Counted from the stretch's first letter, positions 7,735-17,597 are shown. The stretch: 64,000 bases of DNA from Pseudozobellia sp. WGM2 (GCF_017810075.1 NZ_JADNYK010000001.1:496001-560000); one strand, 5' to 3'. The notes: a model not told the origin generated them from the letters alone. Numbers and translations are program-made.

Positions 7735-8901
7735 ATGAAAAGAATATTTGAAGATACCGCAACCGCATTTGCCTTGAAGACCGATTCAGAGTTGGAGCGT
7801 GCATACTTTTTATTTAAAATGATTGCAAACGAACCTTTGGTGCGCATTGGTAAGACATTGACCAATTTTGCAATAAAAACTCATTTGCCAGTTGAGAAAT
7901 TAATAAGGGCTACTGTTTTCGACCATTTTTGTGGAGGTGTAAACGAATTTGATTGTTTGCCTACTGTCGATAGAATGTATGAGAAAAATGTATGTTCGGT
8001 ATTGGATTATTCGGTAGAAGGTAAAGATACCGAAGACCCTCTAGACGATGCATTGGAAATGATATTGAAAGTGCTCGATTTCGTAAAGGAAAAAGAGGCG
8101 ATACCTTATGCTGTTTTCAAGCCCACGGGTTACGGTCGTTTTTCGTTATTTCATAAAGTTAATGAGGGGAAAACACTAACAAATGAGGAGAAAGCAGAAT
8201 GGCAAAGAGTAGTCAATCGCTTTGATAAAACATGTAAAAAGGCACATGACCTAGGCGTTTCTTTATTGATCGATGCTGAAGAGAGTTGGATTCAAGATGC
8301 CGCTGATCTTTTGGTAGAAGATATGATGCGCAAGTATAATAAAGAAAAGGCTATAGTCTACAACACTTTGCAAATGTACCGTTGGGATAGGATGGACTAC
8401 CTGAAAAGGTTACATAAAAAAGCCGAGGAAGAAAATTTCAAAATTGGATTTAAGGTCGTGCGCGGCGCTTATATGGAAAAGGAGAATGAAAGGGCTGAAG
8501 AAAAAGGGTATGCCACCCCGATTTGTGCCTCAAAGAAGGAAACCGACACCAATTTTGATGATGCTATTACCTATATGATAGATTATCTAGATACTATAGA
8601 GATTTTTGCTGGCACCCATAATGAAAATAGTTGTTACCGTTTGATGGAACTAATGGCCGAAAAGGGCGTTAAAAATAATGATAGTCGCATATGGTTCGGT
8701 CAACTGTACGGTATGAGTGACCATATTTCGTTTAATCTTGCCGACAAAGGGTACAAGGTGGCAAAATATCTTCCGTTCGGTCCGGTAAGAGATGTAATGC
8801 CCTATCTTATACGCAGAGCTGACGAAAACACTTCGGTGGCGGGGCAAACGACCAGAGAGTTGAATTTACTTGAGAAAGAACGTAAAAGAAGAAAAATATA
8901 G
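7735..8901 (+). CDS. Proline dehydrogenase (monofunctional)
   Basis: 388 residues. It oxidises proline to pyrroline-5-carboxylate with FAD. The fold is a TIM barrel; recognisable pieces are LLIDAEESWIQDA, YNTLQMYRWDR, KVVRGAYMEKEN (with the Arg and Tyr typical of the family), AGTHNENS, and the C-terminal proline-binding motif YLIRRADENTSVAGQ. It lacks the P5C dehydrogenase domain of PutA, as expected in Bacteroidota, where that enzyme is encoded elsewhere. Single gene with its own promoter. Confidence 0.93.
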   Translation: MKRIFEDTATAFALKTDSELERAYFLFKMIANEPLVRIGKTLTNFAIKTHLPVEKLIRATVFDHFCGGVNEFDCLPTVDRMYEKNVCSVLDYSVEGKDTEDPLDDALEMILKVLDFVKEKEAIPYAVFKPTGYGRFSLFHKVNEGKTLTNEEKAEWQRVVNRFDKTCKKAHDLGVSLLIDAEESWIQDAADLLVEDMMRKYNKEKAIVYNTLQMYRWDRMDYLKRLHKKAEEENFKIGFKVVRGAYMEKENERAEEKGYATPICASKKETDTNFDDAITYMIDYLDTIEIFAGTHNENSCYRLMELMAEKGVKNNDSRIWFGQLYGMSDHISFNLADKGYKVAKYLPFGPVRDVMPYLIRRADENTSVAGQTTRELNLLEKERKRRKI

Positions 8902-8906
8902 AAATC

Positions 8907-9287
8907 TTAGTTGTTGATTTCTTCGAGGACAACCCTATCTCGGCAATTTTTAAATTGTAGGGTGGCATGATTGTTTTTTAAATCGCCCTCTACAATATAT
9001 ATTTTGCATGGGTTTGATTTCGTATCACTTTGTCCAAAATCAACACTCCCTTCTTTTAAGAATCGGGTAATATCCAAAGTGTCCAATTTTTTTGTTTTCA
9101 TCAATTGGCTCACATTGTCTGAAAAGCTAATGGGTTTTGAGCGTAAATCTTTTAACGCCCTGCAATTTGGGAAGTAGCAAAATTCAGCACCGGTATCCTC
9201 AGACTTTTTTTTTAGAAAAAAGGTGAGAAAAACTATTCCGATAGATAAGCCGACGAGGTAAAACCCCAAACGTTTTAAAAAAGCCAT
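8907..9287 (-). CDS. Small membrane-anchored hypothetical protein (DUF4258-like)
   Basis: 126 residues. A single membrane segment near residues 8-25 (LGFYLVGLSIGIVFLTFFL) is followed by a soluble domain with three Cys (CYFPNC, NPCK) and a fourth in FKNCRDR. The layout FCYFPNCRALKDLRSK / VDFGQSD resembles small flavobacterial proteins recalled as DUF4258; that assignment is from memory. It converges with the proline dehydrogenase gene, 5 bp apart. Confidence 0.62.
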   Translation of the reverse strand: MAFLKRLGFYLVGLSIGIVFLTFFLKKKSEDTGAEFCYFPNCRALKDLRSKPISFSDNVSQLMKTKKLDTLDITRFLKEGSVDFGQSDTKSNPCKIYIVEGDLKNNHATLQFKNCRDRVVLEEINN

Positions 9288-9406
9288 ATAGATGATACAG
9301 GTAAGAGCTCTAAAAATGCCCTAGATTATTTGAGGGCACAAAAATACGAATACCTAGAGAACTTGAAGGTAAATAGTGATTGTAGTTTTTAGAGGAGTGA
9401 GTGACT

Positions 9407-10606
9407 TTAGAAAATCAAAAAATTAATATCGCTATATTGAAGGTCAAACCATTCACCTACCGATTTATTCGTTAAAATTCCATGATACATGTAAAGTCCG
9501 TTTCTAAGACCTTTATTGAATCTTAATGAATTTTCCATTCCTCCATTTTCACCCAGTTCCAACAAATAAGGCGTAAAAATATTACTTATAGAAATGGTAG
9601 CGGTTTTGGGGTAGCGAGAAGGTATGTTCGGTACACCATAGTGTATAACCCCAAATTTTTCTATCGTAGGCTTGGCATGATTGGTTACCTCGCTAGTTTC
9701 AAAACAACCGCCCATATCGATGCTAACATCGATAATTACGGCGCCTTTTTTCATGTGTTCGACCATGTTGCTTGATACAACGACCGGTGTTCTGTCTTTA
9801 CCGCGCGTAGCTCCTATTGCTACATCGCATCGTTTTAAAGATTTCAATAGATTCTTTGGTTGAATAGTAGAGGTGTATACCGTCTGTCTAAGGTTGGCTT
9901 GAATATTACGTAATTTGGTAATAGAATTGTCGAATATTTTCACATTAGCCCCTAACCCAATAGCTGACCGGGCGGCAAATTCACCCACTGTTCCAGCACC
10001 AATAATTACGACCTCTACAGGTGGTACGCCACTAATGTTACCGAACATTAACCCATTTCCGTCATTGGTAGCCGCCATAATTTCAGAAGCGATGAGCACT
10101 GATGAGATACCGGCAATTTCACTTAAAGAACGAACTGCTGGGTATTTTCCATCATCATCTCTAATGTATTCAAAGGCAATGGCGGTGACTCGTTTTTTCG
10201 CCAGTTTTTCAAAATAACCCTTGGTTTGGGTCTTTAACTGCAAAGCTGAAATGACGGTCGTTTGGGGGTTAAGCATTTCAATCTCTGATAGAGTAGGAGG
10301 TTCTACTTTCAAAAGAAGTGGACAAGAAAATACCTTTTTGGTATCTCTTGTGATTTCAGCGCCGGCATTTGTAAAATCTAGGTCGGTATAATCGGCACCT
10401 TCTCCGGCACCTGATTCGACTAATACTCTATGTCCGTTAGAGGTTATGGCATTAACTGCATCGGGCGTTAGACAAATTCGTTGTTCTTGATATTGATTCT
10501 CTTTCGGAATGCCAATGTAAAGTTCTCTTTTTTGGCGTAGCACTTCTAAAGTTTCTTCTTGAGGAAGCAGTTGTTGCTTACTAAATGGAGAGGATGGTTG
10601 GTTCAT
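9407..10606 (-). CDS. ald: Alanine dehydrogenase / pyridine nucleotide transhydrogenase family
   Basis: 399 residues. The N-terminal substrate domain has IGIPKENQYQEQRICLTPDAV (about 32-52); the Rossmann domain carries VVIIGAGTVGEFAARSA (glycine-rich loop near 199-215) with the NAD-selecting acidic residue in KIFDNS. Probable reaction: NAD-dependent interconversion of alanine with pyruvate and ammonia. The ~25-residue N-terminal extension is unusual against typical 370-residue enzymes but common in flavobacterial members. It stands 1.2 kb from tsaE-porX on the same strand. Confidence 0.85.
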   Translation of the reverse strand: MNQPSSPFSKQQLLPQEETLEVLRQKRELYIGIPKENQYQEQRICLTPDAVNAITSNGHRVLVESGAGEGADYTDLDFTNAGAEITRDTKKVFSCPLLLKVEPPTLSEIEMLNPQTTVISALQLKTQTKGYFEKLAKKRVTAIAFEYIRDDDGKYPAVRSLSEIAGISSVLIASEIMAATNDGNGLMFGNISGVPPVEVVIIGAGTVGEFAARSAIGLGANVKIFDNSITKLRNIQANLRQTVYTSTIQPKNLLKSLKRCDVAIGATRGKDRTPVVVSSNMVEHMKKGAVIIDVSIDMGGCFETSEVTNHAKPTIEKFGVIHYGVPNIPSRYPKTATISISNIFTPYLLELGENGGMENSLRFNKGLRNGLYMYHGILTNKSVGEWFDLQYSDINFLIF

Positions 10607-10741
10607 AGTTTAAGCTACTAATCGCAATGGTTTCGATTAACAGTAAAAATACGACATTTTGTGAAATGTAAAAGGAAAACTAGAGGTAGATGTAGGGTCC
10701 GATGAAGACTTGTACTATGACTTCAGACGAAACTGGTGGAC

Positions 10742-11380
10742 TTAGTTGAAGTTGAATATTTTTTTTAGTTTAGAACTTAAATTATGCGTAGATAATTTTT
10801 CATTAATTTCTTCTGAAATCGAATTGGGTATCATAGTTTCTTCGCTTTCACTGATCCCTTTATTCATTTTTTTTGCTGTCTCGTTGGCCTGTTTTTGCTT
10901 TAGCTCTTTTAGTTCGGCCTCCATGGCTTCAAGGTCTATGCCATGAACATATTTATCGTAAAGTTTGATTCTAATGAAGTAAACAAATGGAATAACTAAC
11001 ATACAAATTGGAAGCAACCACCAAATATTTTCGGTATCTATATTATCATCAGAATCAAAAAGCACCTCAAAAACCTGAAAAGCATACATTGCTATAGGGA
11101 TAATAATAATATGGTACCACCAATTTTTAGAAGTGAAAAACCAGAAAATCAAAAGATATAATGGAATGATTTTGCTCATTAAAAACCAAAAATATACAGA
11201 CACACTATGAAACCCATTATTTTCTATTGTAAATCCCAAAAAATCAAATTTGGCCTCTGGATCATCCGGAAGATAATCATACAGCTTAAAAAGAATGGGT
11301 GAAATAGCTACGAAGAAGATTATAACTGATTCAATAGCTATTCTATTCTTAAACTTCTTATTGTTATTGTTTAATCGCAT
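10742..11380 (-). CDS. Hypothetical four-helix membrane protein with helical tail
   Basis: 212 residues, not recognised. Hydrophobic helices lie near 17-34, 63-83, 88-108 and 118-140, followed by a charged C-terminal region (EAMEAELKELKQKQANETAKKMNK, about 150-175) likely to form an amphipathic or coiled helix. The protein is rich in Trp, Tyr and Phe in the membrane part. No neighbour suggests a function. Confidence 0.6.
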   Translation of the reverse strand: MRLNNNNKKFKNRIAIESVIIFFVAISPILFKLYDYLPDDPEAKFDFLGFTIENNGFHSVSVYFWFLMSKIIPLYLLIFWFFTSKNWWYHIIIIPIAMYAFQVFEVLFDSDDNIDTENIWWLLPICMLVIPFVYFIRIKLYDKYVHGIDLEAMEAELKELKQKQANETAKKMNKGISESEETMIPNSISEEINEKLSTHNLSSKLKKIFNFN

Positions 11381-11410
11381 TGTAATTTTTGGTCTTCACA
11401 ATGTCAAACA

Positions 11411-11436
11411 AAAAAAGAGCAATATTATTGCTCTTT
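11411..11436 (-). terminator. Intrinsic terminator of the 44-residue lipoprotein gene
   Basis: On the minus strand, AAAGAGCAA pairs with TTGCTCTTT around a 5-nt loop and is followed by a T run. It starts 25 bp after the stop codon of the small lipoprotein gene, supporting that gene as a real transcription unit. Confidence 0.8.
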
Positions 11437-11460
11437 ACACCTCATTAATCTTAATTCAGG

Positions 11461-11595
11461 TTAGTTTACTGGTCTAAGATGCTTCTTTTCTATTCCAACT
11501 TCATAAATACTATCATCTTCCGCAGTAGAATTGGTTTCACAAGATACGGCTAACAATGTTACACATGCCAAAAGGCCAAATACGATTCTTTTCAT
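11461..11595 (-). CDS. Small 44-residue predicted lipoprotein
   Basis: Short ORF with a textbook lipoprotein signal: MKRIVFGLLA start, hydrophobic core, and LAVSC with the lipidated Cys at residue 19. The mature peptide is only about 26 residues, starting CETNSTAEDDSIYEVG and ending KKHLRPVN. It has a TACTTTTG promoter element 42 nt upstream and a clean intrinsic terminator 25 bp downstream, so it is a self-contained transcription unit. Function unknown. It lies between the membrane protein gene and tsaE-porX on the same strand. Confidence 0.7.
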   Translation of the reverse strand: MKRIVFGLLACVTLLAVSCETNSTAEDDSIYEVGIEKKHLRPVN

Positions 11596-11636
11596 TTCCG
11601 AGGGTTTTGGTTATATATTTATTAAGTTCAACACTT

Positions 11637-11644
11637 CAAAAGTA
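11637..11644 (-). promoter_or_regulatory. Predicted -7 promoter element of the small lipoprotein gene
   Basis: Minus-strand TACTTTTG (TAnnTTTG) lies 42 nt upstream of the ATG at 11595. No convincing TTG was found at the expected -33 distance. Confidence 0.45.
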
Positions 11645-11796
11645 GGAAAAAAACCACTAATAAAATGTTATTAATCCCAGAAAAATTACATTTAATCGTT
11701 ATAATTTGACATCTCATCGATTTTAACTATCTCAAAGCAATAATTTATTAACGCTAAAAAAACGTGGGCTGCCTGTTTTTAAAGAGTCAAGGTTTA

Positions 11797-12207
11797 TTAA
11801 ATCAATCTAATTCTTCTTGTGTGCGTATCCATAACTTCAATGATAACTTTTTGACAATCAGCGGGTATGAGATTCTCTATTTTTTCGGGCCACTCGATGA
11901 ACACATAGCAGTCTTGATTTAGGTAATCTTCCAACCCCAGATCTAAGGCTTCCATTTCATCATTAAGTCGGTAAAAATCAAAATGGTAAGCCAATAATTT
12001 ATCTTGTTCATTATGATATTCATTAACTATGCCGAATGTAGGGCTGCTACCAGTATCTTTTCCGCCCAATTCTTGTACGAGGCTCTTAATTAGAGTGGTT
12101 TTACCAGCACCCATAGGTGCAAAGAAAGTTATTGTTTTAGATTTCGATTCGTTTAAAAGTTGACGGGCAATGTTTGGTAATTGTGACTCTTTGTAAACTA
12201 CATTCAT
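11797..12207 (-). CDS. tsaE: tRNA threonylcarbamoyladenosine biosynthesis ATPase TsaE
   Basis: 136 residues. The Walker A loop is FAPMGAGKTTLIKSL (about 29-43), followed by the family motif GSSPTFGIVNEY and the HFDFYRLND and FIEWPEKI motifs. TsaE works with TsaB and TsaD to make t6A37 in tRNA. It follows porX by 13 bp and is probably co-transcribed with it, a gene order often seen in Bacteroidota. Confidence 0.94.
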   Translation of the reverse strand: MNVVYKESQLPNIARQLLNESKSKTITFFAPMGAGKTTLIKSLVQELGGKDTGSSPTFGIVNEYHNEQDKLLAYHFDFYRLNDEMEALDLGLEDYLNQDCYVFIEWPEKIENLIPADCQKVIIEVMDTHTRRIRLI

Positions 12208-12220
12208 AGAAATACTATAA

Positions 12221-13762
12221 TTATTTGGGTGAAAGCACTATAAACGGAATAATCATTTCTTCTAGAGAAACCCCACCATGCTGGTAAGTGTTTCGATAAT
12301 AACTTACGTAATGGTTGTAATTGTTGGGGTATGCAAAAAACAAATCGTTCTTTGCAAAGATAAATGAGCTGCTTACATTGATACGAGGTAGATGAATTTT
12401 TTCGGGATCTTTCGCTGCGAGCACCTCTTTATCTTCAAAAGTTAAACTACGACCAGTTTTATAACGAAGATTCAAACTTGTTTCTTTATCACCGATTACT
12501 TTAGAAGGTTGCTTTACATTTATTGTACCATGGTCGGTAGTAATAATCAATTTCATGCCCAATTGCTGCGCTTGTTGAATAATCTCTAAAAGGGGAGAAT
12601 TCTTAAACCAACTTTGGGTCAATGAACGATATGCTTTATCGTTGCCTGCCAATTCTTTTATTACTTCCATTTCGGTTTTTGAATGGGAAAGCATATCGAC
12701 AAAATTATAAACGATTACGGTAAGGTCGTTGTCCTTTTGTGATTTAAAGTTTTGAGAAAGATGTTTCCCTTGCTTTAAACTGCTAATTTTATGATATTCC
12801 CACTTAAGGTCTAGACCTAGGCGTTTGATTTGTGTACCTAAAAAATCAGCCTCATGAAGGTTTTTCCCTCCTTCGTCGGTATCGTTCTTCCACCATTGGG
12901 GATATTTTTTTTCCATATCCAAAGGTGTTAACCCTGAGAATATGGAATTACGGGCGTATTGCGTAGCCGTGGGTAGAATACTTACATATGAATCTTCTCT
13001 GTTCTTTTTATAGAAAGAGCTTACACTGTCTTCAAAAGCATACCATTGGTCATATCTCAAATTATCTATTACCAGCAATAGAGTGGGAGCGTCTTTGATT
13101 TCAGGTTGTATCCATTCTTTAAAAAGAGTGTGCGACATCACTGGGCCATTACCATTGAACCAATCGACATAATTGCGATCTACAAATTTTCCGAAATGAT
13201 TGTTGGCCTCGGTTTTTTGTGACTCCAATATTTCAAACATACTATTGTCTTCAATATCTTCAAGTCGCATTTCCCAATAAATCAATTTTTTATATAAATC
13301 GATCCATTCTTCTATTGAATTGACCATAGATAAATCCATGGCGATTTTTCGAAATTCTTGTTGGTAATTGGCGGTCGTTTTTTCTGAAACCAAACGAGAA
13401 TGATCAAGGTTCTTTTTAAGAGATAGAAGTATTTGATGTGGGTTTACCGGTTTAATGAGATAATCGGCAATTTTTGAACCGATAGCCTCTTCCATAATAA
13501 ATTCTTCTTCACTTTTTGTTATCATGACTACGGGCAGCGAGGAATCTATGATCTTGATTTCATTTAATGTTTCCAACCCTGAGATACCTGGCATGTTTTC
13601 GTCTAAAAACACAATGTCGACGCTGGTTTTCTGTAGTTCTTCGAGGGCTTCTTGGCCACTTTTGCAGGTCACTACTTTGTAATTCTTACCTTCTAAAAAT
13701 ATAATGTGAGGCTTTAATAGGTCTATTTCATCATCTACCCAAAGAATGGAGATTTTATTCAT
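12221..13762 (-). CDS. porX: PorX: response regulator with PglZ phosphodiesterase domain, type IX secretion control
   Basis: 513 residues. An N-terminal receiver domain (about 4-120) has acidic residues Asp10/Asp11, phospho-acceptor Asp54 in VFLDENMPG and Lys104 in YLIKPVNP. A helical linker follows, then a PglZ domain of the alkaline phosphatase superfamily with metal-site residues in LLLVIDNLRYDQ (Asp232), ITTDHGT (Asp409, His410) and YQHGG (His494). In Porphyromonas gingivalis PorX pairs with PorY to control type IX secretion genes; structural work showed nucleotide phosphodiesterase activity of the PglZ domain. This gene marks the organism as a probable T9SS user. No porY is adjacent. Confidence 0.93.
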   Translation of the reverse strand: MNKISILWVDDEIDLLKPHIIFLEGKNYKVVTCKSGQEALEELQKTSVDIVFLDENMPGISGLETLNEIKIIDSSLPVVMITKSEEEFIMEEAIGSKIADYLIKPVNPHQILLSLKKNLDHSRLVSEKTTANYQQEFRKIAMDLSMVNSIEEWIDLYKKLIYWEMRLEDIEDNSMFEILESQKTEANNHFGKFVDRNYVDWFNGNGPVMSHTLFKEWIQPEIKDAPTLLLVIDNLRYDQWYAFEDSVSSFYKKNREDSYVSILPTATQYARNSIFSGLTPLDMEKKYPQWWKNDTDEGGKNLHEADFLGTQIKRLGLDLKWEYHKISSLKQGKHLSQNFKSQKDNDLTVIVYNFVDMLSHSKTEMEVIKELAGNDKAYRSLTQSWFKNSPLLEIIQQAQQLGMKLIITTDHGTINVKQPSKVIGDKETSLNLRYKTGRSLTFEDKEVLAAKDPEKIHLPRINVSSSFIFAKNDLFFAYPNNYNHYVSYYRNTYQHGGVSLEEMIIPFIVLSPK

Positions 13763-13887
13763 TCTGTTCTTTTCAATTATTATTTAGGCGCTGATATTAT
13801 TTACGCTTCGAGATATGAGATTAGATCAAACTTAAGTGAAATCTTGAAAATGCCTTTTTCTTTCAGTCGATTCGTAGTGCTTTTGGT

Positions 13888-13895
13888 TAACTTTG
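13888..13895 (+). promoter_or_regulatory. Predicted -7 promoter element of the HD hydrolase gene
   Basis: TAACTTTG matches TAnnTTTG and ends 10 nt before the start codon at 13906, so the mRNA leader would be only a few nucleotides. No TTG at the right distance was found. Confidence 0.4.
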
Positions 13896-13905
13896 GCTCC
13901 AAAAT

Positions 13906-15153
13906 ATGGTAAACCAATTTACTTTGACAACATCAAAAAAGTTAAAGATCTTCAATGATCCAATTTACGGATTTATAACTATACCCAGTCCTCTTGTATT
14001 TGATCTTATAGCACACCCTTATTTTCAAAGATTAAGACGGATCTCGCAAATGGGATTATCATATTTGGTCTATCCGGGGGCACATCATACGCGGTTTCAT
14101 CATGCGCTTGGTAGTATGCATCTGATGCAAAAAGCGGTACAAGTTTTACGTTTTAAGGGTGTTGAGATCACTAATGAAGAAGAAAATGGTTTGTACTGTG
14201 CCATTTTGTTGCACGATATAGGGCACGGGCCTTTCTCACATGCCATGGAACATAGTATTGTAGAAAGTACAAATCACGAATATATTTCGCTTCAATTTAT
14301 GGAAACCTTGAATCGTACTTTTAACGGGAGTTTAAATACGGCCATTTCCATTTTTAAGGGCCTACATCAAAAACCTTTTCTTATCCAGTTAGTTTCGAGC
14401 CAGTTGGATATGGATCGGTTGGACTATTTGAAACGAGATAGCTTTTATACAGGTGTTGCCGAAGGCAATATAAATTCTGAGCGGTTGATATCTATGCTAA
14501 ATGTGATTGACGGTCACTTGGTCGTAGAAGAAAAGGCTATTTATTCCGTGGAAAAATTTTTAATTGCCCGTCGGTTCATGTATTGGCAGGTATATCTTCA
14601 TAAAACGGGTATTGTTGCCGAGCAGCTACTGATTAGGGTTTTAAAACGAGCAAAAGAAATTCTTGACGATGAACAACTGCAGGTTTGCAGCGAACCCTTA
14701 CGTTTTTTTATGAAAAATAGAATAGAACGAGAAGATTTTGACAAGAATGTGCTTGATACTTTTGCCCAATTAGATGATATAGATATTCTTTCTGCGATTA
14801 AGACTTGGCGTAAAAATGATGATTTCGTGTTGTCAAATCTTTCCGAAATGCTTTTGAACCGTAGGTTGTTGAAAGTCAAATTAAAAAATAAGCCTATCGA
14901 TAATGCAAAATTCGAAAGATATATAATAGAGGTCAAAGAGAATTATTCTCTTTCTGACCATGAAGCCTCTTATTTTGTGTTCACCGGTGAAATAGAGAAC
15001 AGGGCTTATAATCAAAATAGGCAACATATAAATATTTTGAAGAAGAACGGTAAGTTAATAGATGTCGCTAAAGCTTCCGATCAATTAAATCTAAAAGCAC
15101 TGTCAAACACAGTAACGAAATATTATATCTGTTACCCCAAAGATTCTGTTTGA
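13906..15153 (+). CDS. HD superfamily phosphohydrolase (dGTPase/SAMHD1-like)
   Basis: 415 residues. The metal-binding HD signature is clear: [13 protein letters not shown] (first His), [16 protein letters not shown] (His-Asp) and [20 protein letters not shown] (distal Asp). The N-terminus starts with [13 protein letters not shown], typical of this group. Relatives hydrolyse dNTPs or related phosphates; the substrate here is not known. It is followed 23 bp later by lpxD, but a promoter element in that gap suggests the lpx genes can be transcribed separately. Confidence 0.88.
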   Translation: MVNQFTLTTSKKLKIFNDPIYGFITIPSPLVFDLIAHPYFQRLRRISQMGLSYLVYPGAHHTRFHHALGSMHLMQKAVQVLRFKGVEITNEEENGLYCAILLHDIGHGPFSHAMEHSIVESTNHEYISLQFMETLNRTFNGSLNTAISIFKGLHQKPFLIQLVSSQLDMDRLDYLKRDSFYTGVAEGNINSERLISMLNVIDGHLVVEEKAIYSVEKFLIARRFMYWQVYLHKTGIVAEQLLIRVLKRAKEILDDEQLQVCSEPLRFFMKNRIEREDFDKNVLDTFAQLDDIDILSAIKTWRKNDDFVLSNLSEMLLNRRLLKVKLKNKPIDNAKFERYIIEVKENYSLSDHEASYFVFTGEIENRAYNQNRQHINILKKNGKLIDVAKASDQLNLKALSNTVTKYYICYPKDSV

Positions 15154-15163
15154 CAATTTTTCT

Positions 15164-15171
15164 TACTTTTG
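15164..15171 (+). promoter_or_regulatory. Predicted -7 promoter element of the lpxD gene
   Basis: TACTTTTG (TAnnTTTG) ends 5 nt before the ATG at 15177. If used, transcription would begin at or near the A of ATG, giving a leaderless mRNA. No TTG sits at the consensus spacing (nearest at 15150-15152). Confidence 0.4.
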
Positions 15172-15176
15172 TGCCC

Positions 15177-16226
15177 ATGGTATTCACGGCAGGTCAAATT
15201 GCGGGAATTTTAGAGGGCGAACTCGAGGGAAATCCAGAGATAGCTGTTCATAGACTCGCTAAAATAGAAGAAGGGGAAAAGGGTTCTTTAACCTTCTTGG
15301 CAAATCCAAAATATACATCCCACATCTATACTACAAAGGCTTCGATAACCATTGTAAATAAAGACTTCGTGCCCGAACAAAAGCTTGACACGACTCTTAT
15401 AAAAGTGAATGATGCATATGAAGCTTTTTCAAAAGTGCTGGAGTTTTATAACCAGGTAAAGAATAATAAGACAGGTATAGAAGAACCCGTATATATATCA
15501 GATAGCGCAACTTATGGTGAGGGTTTCTATTTAGGCGCTTTTTCTTATTTGGGAAGTAACATTACTATTGGTGACAATGTGAAGATTTACCCCAATGTAT
15601 ATATAGGCGACAATGTGAAAATTGCGGATAATGTTACCATTTTTGCTGGGGCCAAGGTGTATTCAGAGTCCATAATCGGCAAGAATTGTGTTATAAATAG
15701 TGGTGTTATTATCGGCGCAGATGGTTTTGGGTTTAGTCCTAATAAAGACGGTGAATTTCAAAAAGTGCCCCAAACTGGCAATGTGATTTTAGAAGATAAT
15801 GTAGATGTTGGTGCCGGTACCACTATCGACCGTGCGACTTTAGGTTCTACTATTTTACGTAGAGGGGTCAAATTAGACAATCAGATACAAATAGCGCATA
15901 ATGTTGAAATTGGTGAACATACTGTAATCGCCGCGCAAACTGGCATTGCAGGTTCTACCAAAATCGGTAAACACTGTATGATTGGTGGGCAAGTCGGTAT
16001 AGTGGGCCATATTACGATTGGCGATAATGTGAAAATTCAAGCCCAGTCAGGTATCGGTAGAAATGTTCAGAATAATGAAACCCTACAGGGATCACCTGCA
16101 CTGAACTATGGCGATTATAACAAATCATACGTCTACTTTAAAAATTTACCTAAATTTTCAAATAGAATTGACGAACTGGAAAAAAAATACAGCGAGCAAT
16201 ACAAGAATGAAACAGAGAACCATTAA
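15177..16226 (+). CDS. lpxD: UDP-3-O-acylglucosamine N-acyltransferase LpxD
   Basis: 349 residues from the chosen start. The third enzyme of lipid A synthesis, it adds the second hydroxyacyl chain to UDP-3-O-acyl-glucosamine. The N-terminal uridine-binding domain begins [12 protein letters not shown] and has [11 protein letters not shown]; from about residue 105 a left-handed beta helix of hexapeptide repeats follows, with the family motif [10 protein letters not shown] and the catalytic-His region [14 protein letters not shown]. An in-frame start 27 bp upstream overlaps the previous stop codon and adds non-family residues, so it was rejected. It overlaps lpxC-fabZ by 20 bp. Confidence 0.94.
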   Translation: MVFTAGQIAGILEGELEGNPEIAVHRLAKIEEGEKGSLTFLANPKYTSHIYTTKASITIVNKDFVPEQKLDTTLIKVNDAYEAFSKVLEFYNQVKNNKTGIEEPVYISDSATYGEGFYLGAFSYLGSNITIGDNVKIYPNVYIGDNVKIADNVTIFAGAKVYSESIIGKNCVINSGVIIGADGFGFSPNKDGEFQKVPQTGNVILEDNVDVGAGTTIDRATLGSTILRRGVKLDNQIQIAHNVEIGEHTVIAAQTGIAGSTKIGKHCMIGGQVGIVGHITIGDNVKIQAQSGIGRNVQNNETLQGSPALNYGDYNKSYVYFKNLPKFSNRIDELEKKYSEQYKNETENH

Positions 16227-17592
16227 AAAAGAGGTGATTCTCACAGGTGTCGGACTTCATACGGGCGCCGAGGTGACCATGAAATTTTTACCGGCACCGG
16301 AAAATCACGGATACGCATTTAAAAGAGTTGACTTAGAGGGAGAACCTATTGTAGAGGCCGATTCCAACTATGTGGTAAACACACAGAGAGGAACGAACCT
16401 TGAAAAAAGAGGGGTTAAAATTCAAACTTCAGAACACGTGTTGGCCGCATTGGTAGGCATGGAAATCGATAATGTTCTAATAGAGCTAGATGCTCCAGAA
16501 CCACCGATTATGGATGGTTCGGCAAAGTTTTTTGTTGAAGCACTTGAGACCGCAGGCGCCGAAGAGCAAGAGGCTGAACGAGAAGAGTATGTCGTAAAAG
16601 ATGTTATTTCTTATAAGGATGAAGCAACGGGTAGCGAAATTACCGTAATACCATCAGATAGCTACCAAGTAACTACAATGGTCGATTTTGGCACCAAAGT
16701 ATTGGGCACCCAGAATGCAACCCTTGAAAGACTTTCAGACTTTAAAGAGGAAATTGCAGACGCAAGAACCTTTAGTTTTCTCCACGAGCTGGAAATGCTC
16801 TTGGAAAACGGACTTATAAAAGGGGGTGATCTTAATAATGCCATAGTTTATGTCGATAAGGAAATTTCTGAAGAGACTATGGAGAAGCTTGAAAAAGCCT
16901 TTGATAAAAAGAAGCTTTCGGTAAAGCCCAATGGTATCTTAGACAATCTTACTTTGCATCAGCCCAATGAAGCTGCAAGACATAAATTGTTAGATGTTAT
17001 AGGTGATTTGGCCCTTGCCGGAACTCGAATTCGAGGTAAAATAATAGCGAACAAGCCTGGGCATTACGTGAATACCCAGTTTGCTAAAAAATTAGCGAAG
17101 ATAATCAAGGTTGAAAAGCGCAACCGCGTACCAAAATATGACTTGGACCAGCCACCGTTGATGGATATTCATCAAATAATGGCCATGTTGCCCCATAGAC
17201 CACCTTTCTTATTGATTGATCGTATTATAGAACTTTCCGATAACCACGTAGTGGGTATGAAGAACGTTACTATGAACGAGCCTTTTTTTGTAGGTCACTT
17301 TCCGGGGGCTCCTGTAATGCCAGGGGTTTTGCAAGTAGAGGCTATGGCGCAAACTGGCGGTATTTTAGTTCTGAGTACGGTGCCTGACCCCGAAAATTAC
17401 CTTACTTTCTTCATGAAAATAGATAATGTAAAGTTCAAACAAAAGGTGCTTCCGGGTGATACTTTAATTTTTCAATGCAGTTTGATATCTCCTATTCGAA
17501 GAGGAATTTGTCATATGCAGGCTTATGCGTATGCCAACAATAAATTGGTTTGTGAGGCAGAATTAATGGCCCAAATTGTAAAAAACAAATAA
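16207..17592 (+). CDS. lpxC/fabZ: Bifunctional LpxC deacetylase / FabZ dehydratase
   Basis: 461 residues. Residues 1-300 are LpxC, the zinc deacetylase committing UDP-acyl-GlcNAc to lipid A: GVGLHTG (15-20), SEHVLAAL with zinc ligand His77, [10 protein letters not shown] with His259 and Asp263, and KPGHYVN with catalytic His286. Residues 315-461 are FabZ, 3-hydroxyacyl-ACP dehydratase: [13 protein letters not shown], catalytic His364 in [11 protein letters not shown] and Glu378 in VEAMAQ. The fusion is characteristic of Bacteroidota. The start [10 protein letters not shown] fits the family; an upstream ATG at 16108 lies inside lpxD in another frame. Confidence 0.95.
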   Translation: MKQRTIKKEVILTGVGLHTGAEVTMKFLPAPENHGYAFKRVDLEGEPIVEADSNYVVNTQRGTNLEKRGVKIQTSEHVLAALVGMEIDNVLIELDAPEPPIMDGSAKFFVEALETAGAEEQEAEREEYVVKDVISYKDEATGSEITVIPSDSYQVTTMVDFGTKVLGTQNATLERLSDFKEEIADARTFSFLHELEMLLENGLIKGGDLNNAIVYVDKEISEETMEKLEKAFDKKKLSVKPNGILDNLTLHQPNEAARHKLLDVIGDLALAGTRIRGKIIANKPGHYVNTQFAKKLAKIIKVEKRNRVPKYDLDQPPLMDIHQIMAMLPHRPPFLLIDRIIELSDNHVVGMKNVTMNEPFFVGHFPGAPVMPGVLQVEAMAQTGGILVLSTVPDPENYLTFFMKIDNVKFKQKVLPGDTLIFQCSLISPIRRGICHMQAYAYANNKLVCEAELMAQIVKNK

Positions 17593-17597
17593 ATAGT

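Noticed and set aside
15150-15176. Upstream in-frame start for lpxD
   Set aside because: The extra nine residues are not part of the family and the start overlaps the stop region of the HD gene.
16108-16206. Upstream start for lpxC-fabZ
   Set aside because: It lies within lpxD in another frame and the added residues match nothing; [10 protein letters not shown] is the expected N-terminus.
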